Positions 1 through 5,143 of a stretch of 6,019 nucleotides of DNA are shown piece by piece. Position 1 is the first letter of the stretch. Every line of letters begins with the position of its first letter. Source of the DNA: Hydrogenophaga sp. Its GTDB lineage: Bacteria > Pseudomonadota > Gammaproteobacteria > Burkholderiales > Burkholderiaceae_C. The position numbers and the translations under genes were made by a program. Where the stretch lies: positions 1 through 6,019 of the forward strand of contig JAIFNE010000203.1 of NCBI GenBank assembly GCA_020047875.1, given 5' to 3'. The notes under the pieces are model-generated. The model saw nothing but the letters and a program-made list of their open reading frames with translations, did no database searches and was not told where the DNA came from.

Positions 1-647
1 CCCTGCACCGGGCGCAGAAAGGCTTTGGAGGCGTTCCAGCGCCAGCCGCTTTTCTGGTTCACCTCGAAGTAGCCCACGCCCTCGTTGTTGCCGGTGTTGA
101 AGTCGGTCGTGGCGGGCACACCGGCTTGCTCCGCGGCCTGCGCAAAGGCATCCAGCACGTCCCAGCGCAGGCGCTGCTTCTCGATGCGCCATTCGCCGCC
201 ATGGCCGTGCAGCTGGGCGAACGCCGGGTCTTGCGCGGCGTCGAGCCGGTGGTGGTTTTCGTGCGCCTTGAAGTCGGGCAGGCAGGCGTCCCAGCGCCAG
301 TCGTCGTCGCCGGTGAGTTGCGCCCAGTGGTCGTAGTCGCGGCTCTGGCCGCGCATGTAAATCATGCCGTTGATGCTGGAGCAGCCGCCCAGGCCCTTGC
401 CCCGCGGATAACGCAGCCGCCGGCCGTTGAGCCCCGGGTCGGCCTCGGTCTGGTAGAGCCAGTCGGTACGCGGGTTGCCGATGCAGTACAGATAACCGAC
501 CGGAATGTGAATCCAGTGGTAGTCGTCCTTGCGGCCGGCTTCGACGAGCAGCACGCGTTTGGACGCGTCGGCGCTCAGCCGGTTGGCCAGCAGGCAGCCG
601 GCGGTGCCGGCGCCGATGACGATGAAGTCGAAGCTCAGGTCGTTCAT
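1..647 (-). CDS. GMC-family FAD-dependent oxidoreductase (choline/alcohol dehydrogenase-like), N-terminal part
   Basis: Partial: 215 residues are visible and the gene continues past the left edge; family members are usually about 530-550 residues. Glucose-methanol-choline (GMC) enzymes oxidise an alcohol to an aldehyde or ketone using FAD. Seen here: the dinucleotide-binding motif GAGTAG (residues 12-17), the acidic residue E36 in LLVEAG that would bind the adenosine ribose, and the GMC signature around residues 82-100 (RGKGLGGCSSINGMIYMRG). The catalytic histidines lie in the missing C-terminal part, so the substrate cannot be judged. There is no signal peptide, so it is probably cytoplasmic or membrane-associated. 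ATG at 645-647 is chosen because it starts five residues before the beta strand leading into the FAD motif. It overlaps the stop of the upstream small gene by 4 bp (ATGA), which suggests translational coupling. The family call is very secure; choline dehydrogenase is only one of many possible specificities. Confidence 0.95.
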   Translation of the reverse strand, partial: MNDLSFDFIVIGAGTAGCLLANRLSADASKRVLLVEAGRKDDYHWIHIPVGYLYCIGNPRTDWLYQTEADPGLNGRRLRYPRGKGLGGCSSINGMIYMRGQSRDYDHWAQLTGDDDWRWDACLPDFKAHENHHRLDAAQDPAFAQLHGHGGEWRIEKQRLRWDVLDAFAQAAEQAGVPATTDFNTGNNEGVGYFEVNQKSGWRWNASKAFLRPVQ

Positions 648-928
648 GAAGGCGTCTCGTCTTCGGTCAATCCGTAGTCGCCGCGCTCGTAGGCAGCCAG
701 CACCGCTTCGGCCCGCGAACGCCAGCGCTCGGGCACCTGCAGCCGCACCGGAATGGCCGGCGCCAACAGGCCGTGCGCCTGCACCAGGTGCGCGTCGGCC
801 AGCGCCGCCGGCACGCCCGCGGCCTGCAGCACACCGCGCAGCAGCCACGCCTCGGTGGGGCTGAAGACGGTGGTCAGCGTTTGCCAGTCGCCCTGGTCTG
901 GGTCATACGGGCTGTTGCCGTCGTCCAT
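644..928 (-). CDS. Small DUF2007-type protein (94 aa), first gene of a pair with the GMC oxidoreductase
   Basis: Small soluble protein with no signal peptide or membrane segment. The pattern fits DUF2007 (putative signal-transducing protein): an N-terminal strand and helix with an EA pair (VFSPTEAWLLRGVLQAAGV, about residues 21-39), then an ALADAHL segment. A strand VRLQVPE (about 61-67) and a helix RSRAEAVLAAYERG (about 70-83) end the fold, leaving an acidic tail. Family members are typically 70-100 residues and their biochemical role is not established; some resemble small ferredoxin-like or PII-like folds. ATG at 926-928 is supported by a near-perfect Shine-Dalgarno AGGAGG (936-941) with 7-nt spacing. 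Its TGA overlaps the GMC start codon, so the two genes are almost certainly cotranscribed and coupled. Function is unknown; the context would allow an accessory role for the oxidoreductase, but that is inference. Confidence 0.85.
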   Translation of the reverse strand: MDDGNSPYDPDQGDWQTLTTVFSPTEAWLLRGVLQAAGVPAALADAHLVQAHGLLAPAIPVRLQVPERWRSRAEAVLAAYERGDYGLTEDETPS

Positions 929-935
929 CCACCAA

Positions 936-941
936 CCTCCT
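936..941 (-). promoter_or_regulatory. Strong ribosome binding site for the DUF2007 gene
   Basis: Reads AGGAGG on the minus strand, 7 nt before the ATG at 928. It settles the start of the 94-residue gene and indicates independent, efficient initiation rather than coupling to mmsA upstream. Confidence 0.8.
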
Positions 942-977
942 CGAAGTGAAGTGACTCGATCCAGGAAAACCGAGGAA

Positions 978-990
978 CCGGCTTTGCCGG
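978..990 (-). terminator. Candidate hairpin terminator downstream of mmsA
   Basis: Perfect 5-bp stem CCGGC/GCCGG with an AAA loop on the minus strand, followed by a T-rich stretch (TTCCTCGGTTTTCC). It lies 55-67 nt after the mmsA stop. The stem is short and the T-run interrupted, so termination may be partial and read-through into the DUF2007-GMC pair is possible. Confidence 0.45.
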
Positions 991-1004
991 GCCTCAGGTG
1001 CCGT

Positions 1005-1042
1005 CCCCCCCCGGGGGGAAGCGCCGAAGGCGCGCAGGGGGG
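1005..1042. repeat. GC-rich intergenic hairpin element with C-tract/G-tract arms
   Basis: A block just after the mmsA stop. On the plus strand it holds eight C then six G (1005-1018), a perfect hairpin GCGCC-GAA-GGCGC (1021-1033), and six G (1037-1042). The C-tract can pair with either G-tract, so two competing folds are possible around the inner hairpin. I recall similar 'C-tract, GCGCCTTCGGCGC, G-tract' blocks as recurrent intergenic elements in Comamonadaceae genomes, but only one copy is in this window. It may act as a terminator or mRNA-stabilising 3' structure for mmsA; there is no T-run directly after it. Confidence 0.5.
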
Positions 1043-1045
1043 AGC

Positions 1046-2557
<1,512 letters not shown>

Positions 2558-2788
2558 CAAGGATCTCCGGGTTGGCCGGCTCTGTCGTTTGCGGGGTCGC
2601 CGGTGCAAGCTGTATTTTTACCGAAGTCGACGCTGTCAGCGGTGGCAAGGTACCCGCTTAAGCAACAAGCCCCTGTGTTAACCGACGCCGGAATACGGTG
2701 CGACGTTCACCGGTGGTCGCATCACTGCGGACGCAGAGGGACTCGACATTGCTTAAGGGTCTTGCGCCGGCGCCATCAGCCAACGGGC
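2558..2788. other. mmsA upstream region (231 bp) with several dyads
   Basis: No coding gene is supported here. It contains the mmsA Shine-Dalgarno (GGAG, 2565-2568), a 9-bp inverted repeat CTTAAGCAA (2657-2665) / TTGCTTAAG (2749-2757), a compact dyad CTGCG-GA-CGCAG (2725-2736) and a 10-bp palindrome GCGCCGGCGC (2764-2773). The lower-GC patch at 2611-2620 fits a promoter zone for mmsA. No convincing T-tailed terminator follows the broken gene that ends at 2789. Confidence 0.5.
2611..2639 (-). promoter_or_regulatory. Weak candidate sigma70 promoter for mmsA
   Basis: On the minus strand CTGACA (2634-2639, 5 of 6 to TTGACA) is followed after 17 bp by AATACA (2611-2616), a poor -10 match within an A/T-rich stretch (GTAAAAATACA). 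The position, about 55 bp before the mmsA start, is sensible. The -10 weakness would fit a promoter needing an activator, but this remains a guess. Confidence 0.3.
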
Positions 2789-3597
2789 TCACCAGGCGTC
2801 GGGAAAGTCGTAGTTCGGGTCGAGCACCCGCGCCGCCATGGTCGGGAGCATGTGGGCAAGAAACACCTCCCCCACCCAGCGCCGCAGCGCCTCCTTGTCG
2901 TCTGCCTGCAGCATCAGGCAGCAAAAACCCCCGATGCCGGGTTCTGCCGTCAGGCCTGCCGGCACGCTGCTCGCGCCGGGTGCCGCCTCGCTTCGGGCCT
3001 GGGTTTCGAGCTGCCAGGCGCTGAGAAAGCGCTCGAAGCTGCCGACCGAGCCGGCGCGCCAGACCTCGGGCAGGTAGATCGACCAGCCGTCCTGCGACTC
3101 GGTGAGGAAGCCCCAGGTGAATTCATGCACCAACGGCGGCGGCTCATCGAACACGCCAATTTCCCGCACATCGCGGCGTTCGCAGAACTCGGCAACCAGC
3201 GGGCCAGGGCCGGTGGGCTGGCCGGCCACGAAGCGCGCGATCTGCTGCGCGTCGGCGGTGAACAGCGGCGCGGGCTCGATCCAGGCGGGGCGGGCCCGGT
3301 TGAGCAAGCGGGCTGTGGCGTCGGCACTTTTCTGGGCGTTGATGCACCAGGCAGCAGCATCTTGTCGAACGCGGCGTCTTCCTGCAGGTAGCCGTCTTCG
3401 CGCAGGCGCAGGATCAGGTCAAGCATGGCGTTGCGGGTGACGTGCTGCAGGGTGTAGGCCATGTCACCGCCCTCGAACTCAGCCATCGCGCGCTGGGTCC
3501 AGGCCACGTATTCCTCGGGCGTGAGCCCAGGCGGCGCATGCGGCATGTCGTGAAAAAGCGCGCGCAACGCGCGCACCGTGTCGAGATCGCTTGCCAT
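2789..3597 (-). pseudogene. Unrecognised protein gene interrupted by a single-base frameshift
   Basis: Two halves in different frames form one coherent protein. The 5' half starts at ATG 3595-3597 (SD AGAGG 9 nt upstream) and reads well through LREDGYLQEDAAFDKMLLPGA (about residues 65-85). After that its frame turns into low-complexity Pro/Arg/Ser text. The protein-like reading resumes one frame away as QKSADATARLLNRARPAWIEP and continues to TGA at 2789-2791, ending YDFPDAW. Restoring one base near 3328-3345 would give about 269 residues. A lost A in the A4 run (plus-strand T4, 3328-3331) is the simplest cause, but any one-base loss in that interval works. The protein is soluble-looking and acidic to neutral, with no signal peptide or membrane segment; many aromatic residues and a GGFCCLML segment lie in the C-terminal part. 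I do not recognise a family. It could be a true pseudogene, a sequencing or assembly error, or two separate ORFs; an unremarkable slip site makes programmed frameshifting unlikely. Confidence 0.75.
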
Positions 3598-3831
3598 GAT
3601 GGGATGCCTCTGAATGCTGACTCTTGGGTGTGGGCCACCCCGGCGGCGGCTCATCCGTTGTGTGAAGCATAGTGCCCAACCGCGAACGGACGCGTGCCGA
3701 TTCTGGCCTGCCATGAGCAACTGTGCCGCTTGAGCAGCGTCAGAGCGCTGCGGAATACCAAGTTAGTATTGAGTACGGGTGGCCGCTGCGGTGGCGGGCT
3801 CGCCCGAAGTCCACAACCCGAGGAGACGACG
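3598..3831. other. Divergent intergenic region between the broken gene and the GlcG/HbpS gene
   Basis: This 234-bp stretch separates two genes pointing away from each other and should hold both promoters. Short open frames across it look like shadows. SD sequences sit at its two ends (AGAGG for the minus gene; AGGAG at 3821-3825 for the plus gene). No strong -35/-10 pair stands out. The notable structure is the pair of dyads at 3734-3770. Confidence 0.5.
3734..3770. promoter_or_regulatory. Two adjacent dyads, possible operator for the divergent genes
   Basis: GCAGCG (3734-3739) and CGCTGC (3746-3751) form a 6-bp inverted repeat with a 6-bp spacer. Two bases further, AATAC (3754-3758) and GTATT (3766-3770) form a second with a 7-bp spacer in an A/T-richer patch (ATACCAAGTTAGTATTGAGT). 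The sites lie 62-98 bp before the GlcG/HbpS start, where an operator or promoter is expected. Each dyad is short enough to arise by chance. Confidence 0.35.
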
Positions 3832-4329
3832 ATGCGCACCATCCTGATCACCCTTTCACTGGCCGCTGCCAGCTTCACAGCCTGGGCACAGGCGCCAGCG
3901 GCTACTTTTCAGATCAAGACCCTCACGCCGGAAACCGCGCTCAAAGCAGCCCAGGCGGCATTGGCGAGTTGCCGTACCCAGGGCTTTCAGGTCGGCGTGG
4001 CCGTGGTCGACCGCTCGGGGCTGACGCAGGTCTTTCTGCGCGACCGGTTTGCTGGCGCCCACACGCTGCCAGTGGCGACCGATAAAGCCTGGACGGCGGC
4101 GAGCTTTCGCACCTCCACGCTGGCCCTGGCTGAGGAGACCCAGGCCGGCAAGTCCATGAGTGGTATTCGCCACACGCCACGCATGCTGGCGGCAGGCGGC
4201 GGGGTGGTGATTGAAGGCGGGGGATCGATCTTTGGCGCCATCGGCGTGTCGGGCGCACCCGGCGGGGAGGCCGACGACGCCTGCGCCAAAGCCGGCATCG
4301 CCGCGATTGCCGACGACATCGCCTTCTGA
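3832..4329 (+). CDS. Exported GlcG/HbpS-family (DUF336) protein, 165 aa
   Basis: Member of the GlcG/HbpS family, small alpha/beta proteins that include the haem-binding, redox-sensing HbpS of Streptomyces and GlcG of the glycolate locus. Many are secreted and of unknown function. Seen here: an N-terminal signal peptide (MRTILITLSLAAASFTAWA) with likely cleavage after AWA at residue 19, so probably periplasmic. Then come the family pattern GVAVVDRSG (about 54-62), the DKAWTAASFRTST segment (about 83-95), and the glycine-rich end GGGVVIEGGG...GAIGVSGAPGGEADDACAKAG (about 122-157). Length fits an exported family member. ATG at 3832 is fixed by AGGAG (3821-3825) with 6-nt spacing and by the signal peptide; upstream in-frame starts would bury that peptide. 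No glycolate genes are nearby, so a glc role is not supported. Transcribed alone, diverging from the broken gene and converging on the phasin. Haem binding is possible but not shown by the sequence. Confidence 0.9.
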   Translation: MRTILITLSLAAASFTAWAQAPAATFQIKTLTPETALKAAQAALASCRTQGFQVGVAVVDRSGLTQVFLRDRFAGAHTLPVATDKAWTAASFRTSTLALAEETQAGKSMSGIRHTPRMLAAGGGVVIEGGGSIFGAIGVSGAPGGEADDACAKAGIAAIADDIAF

Positions 4330-4355
4330 AGCAACGCTGAACAAGTCCGTCCCCA

Positions 4356-4393
4356 TCAACAACAAAGGCTCCCGCGGGAGCCTTTGTTGTTGA
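4356..4393. terminator. Bidirectional rho-independent terminator, 38-bp perfect palindrome
   Basis: The two 19-base arms (4356-4374 and 4375-4393) are exact reverse complements centred on CCCG|CGGG. The core GGCTCCCGCGGGAGCC is flanked by AACAACAAA on one side and TTTGTTGTT on the other. Either strand gives a GC-rich stem followed by a T-rich tail. It sits between converging genes, 26 bp after the GlcG/HbpS stop and 24 bp from the phasin stop, as expected for a shared terminator. Confidence 0.92.
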
Positions 4394-4417
4394 ACTGCAG
4401 CCCGCGGGCCGCAGCGA

Positions 4418-4963
4418 TCAGGCGACCTTCGCGGCCTTCTTGGCGACGTCAGCGGCTTGCCGGGTCACGCTGTCGAAGTTGGCCTGGGCGGTTGCCGTGG
4501 CTTTCTTGATCGCGGCCTGGGCGGACTCCACGGCCTTCTGGCCGTTGCTCATGGCGCTCTGGAAAGCGGCGACAGCGGCCTCCGAGCCAGCGGGCGCATT
4601 TTTGGTCATCTGCTCGATGCTGGCGCCAAAGGCTTTCTGGGCTTCGGCGATCTGGGCGTCGAACTGGGCGGTGAAGCCGGACTGGCCTTCGGTGGCGATG
4701 CTCTGCACGTGCTGGAAATAGGCCATGGACTTCGCGCCCAGCGGCTGCAGGAAGCTGGTCTGCAGGGCCATCAGCGCTTGCGGGTCTTTGGCCGACATCA
4801 CGGCCTTGAGGTGACCGAAGGACTCGCCCAAGGCGGCCTTGGTGGCGGCCAGGTTGAGTTCGACCAGCTTTTCCATACCGGCGTAGGCCTGGTTCACGGC
4901 GCCTTCGAGGGCTTCGACGTTGGCTTGGTTGGTGGCGATCATTTGTTCAGCGGGGTTTTTCAT
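4418..4963 (-). CDS. phaP: Phasin family protein (PHA granule-associated), 181 aa
   Basis: Phasins are small amphipathic, mostly helical proteins that coat polyhydroxyalkanoate granules and control their size and number. This one is 181 residues, typical of the family (about 180-190). It shows the usual N-terminal pattern: an opening helix with NQANVEALEG (12-21), then ...MEKLVELNLAATKAAL, then an AKDPQALMALQTSFLQP block (about 58-74) and YFQHVQSIA. A long Ala/Lys/Gln-rich helical C-terminus follows, ending AADVAKKAAKVA. There is no signal peptide or membrane span and no cysteine. ATG at 4961-4963 is preferred over a TTG five codons upstream because AAGGA (4971-4975) sits 7 nt before the ATG; that TTG overlaps the Shine-Dalgarno. 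It is transcribed alone from its own promoter (5060-5087) and ends at the shared terminator 4356-4393. Two PhaR-like sites flank the promoter, so induction when PHA accumulates is expected. No phaC, phaA or phaB is in the window. Confidence 0.93.
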   Translation of the reverse strand: MKNPAEQMIATNQANVEALEGAVNQAYAGMEKLVELNLAATKAALGESFGHLKAVMSAKDPQALMALQTSFLQPLGAKSMAYFQHVQSIATEGQSGFTAQFDAQIAEAQKAFGASIEQMTKNAPAGSEAAVAAFQSAMSNGQKAVESAQAAIKKATATAQANFDSVTRQAADVAKKAAKVA

Positions 4964-5036
4964 GGGGGTTTCCTTCAAGGTTGGGACAAACGGGCTGCCG
5001 AGGGCCAGGCGGCGTTTCAGCAGATCTGCGCCGCCA

Positions 5037-5051
5037 TGTTGCAGTGCAGCA
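5037..5051. promoter_or_regulatory. Operator copy 1 at the phasin transcription start (PhaR-like site)
   Basis: The 15-bp element TGTTGCAGTGCAGCA, identical to the copy at 5094-5108. It is a dyad of the form TGnTGCnnnGCAnCA; here the symmetry extends outward through CCATG...CATGG (5034-5054). It lies just downstream of the -10 box, over the predicted start site, where a bound repressor would block transcription. On the minus strand it reads CTGC-N3-GCAA, close to the TGC-rich CTGC-N3/4-GCAG motif reported for PhaR. That PhaR binds here is inference. Confidence 0.7.
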
Positions 5052-5059
5052 TGGGCGCG

Positions 5060-5087
5060 ATTTTACGGAGATTCGCGAATCGATCAA
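5060..5087 (-). promoter_or_regulatory. Sigma70-type promoter of the phasin gene
   Basis: On the minus strand TTGATC (-35, at 5082-5087) and TAAAAT (-10, at 5060-5065, 5 of 6 to consensus) are 16 bp apart. The predicted start is about 5051-5054, giving a leader of about 90 nt before the ATG. It is the best promoter match in the window and is bracketed by two identical operators. Confidence 0.75.
5070..5081. promoter_or_regulatory. 12-bp perfect palindrome inside the phasin promoter spacer
   Basis: GATTCGCGAATC occupies most of the spacer between the -35 and -10 boxes. It differs from the flanking 15-bp elements, so it may be a site for a second regulator, or chance. Confidence 0.35.
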
Positions 5088-5093
5088 GTGTTT

Positions 5094-5108
5094 TGTTGCA
5101 GTGCAGCA
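5094..5108. promoter_or_regulatory. Operator copy 2 just upstream of the phasin -35 box (PhaR-like site)
   Basis: Exact second copy of the 15-bp element, 57 bp from the first and 6 bp upstream of the -35 hexamer. Symmetry extends to 19 bp here as well (TTTG...CAAA, 5092-5110), but with flanks different from copy 1. The shared part is therefore the core recognition unit. Both copies lie on the same side of the phasin start and flank its promoter. Confidence 0.7.
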
Positions 5109-5115
5109 AAGATTA

Positions 5116-5127
5116 GGGGCGCGCCCC
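5116..5127. repeat. GC-only 12-bp palindrome downstream of the LysR-type gene
   Basis: GGGGCGCGCCCC, 16 bp after the regulator's stop codon. As RNA it could form a 4-bp G/C stem with a CGCG loop, but on the minus strand it is followed only by TAATCTTTG, so it is at best a weak terminator. It may separate regulator transcription from the phasin promoter next to it. Confidence 0.3.
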
Positions 5128-5143
5128 AAATGGCGGCTGCCGC

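Noticed and set aside
126..677. A 183-codon plus-strand frame opposite the GMC oxidoreductase.
   Set aside because: Val/Ala-rich antisense shadow of a gene with clear FAD-binding and GMC signature motifs.
2558..2608. Upstream in-frame start adding 17 residues to MmsA.
   Set aside because: The extension is Arg/Pro-rich, has no homology to the family N-terminus and would cover the GGAG site used by the ATG at 2557.
3328..3345. Programmed -1 ribosomal frameshift joining the two halves of the unknown gene.
   Set aside because: The junction has only AGA-AAA-G, where the P-site codon cannot re-pair well after slipping. No heptamer, upstream Shine-Dalgarno-like stimulator or strong downstream structure stands out. 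A simple one-base loss explains it better.
3694..3831. N-terminal extension of the GlcG/HbpS protein.
   Set aside because: It would place the clear signal peptide in the middle of the protein; the ATG at 3832 has its own AGGAG.
4964..4978. Upstream TTG start for the phasin, adding five residues.
   Set aside because: The TTG overlaps the Shine-Dalgarno AAGGA that is ideally spaced for the ATG at 4963, and the extra residues do not resemble phasin N-termini.
5034..5110. CRISPR-like pair of identical repeats 57 bp apart.
   Set aside because: Only two 15-bp copies, too short for CRISPR repeats, and they neatly flank a promoter; operators are the better reading.
4457..5116. A 219-codon plus-strand frame across the phasin and its promoter.
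   Set aside because: Gly/Leu-rich shadow that runs antisense to the phasin and over the promoter and operators.
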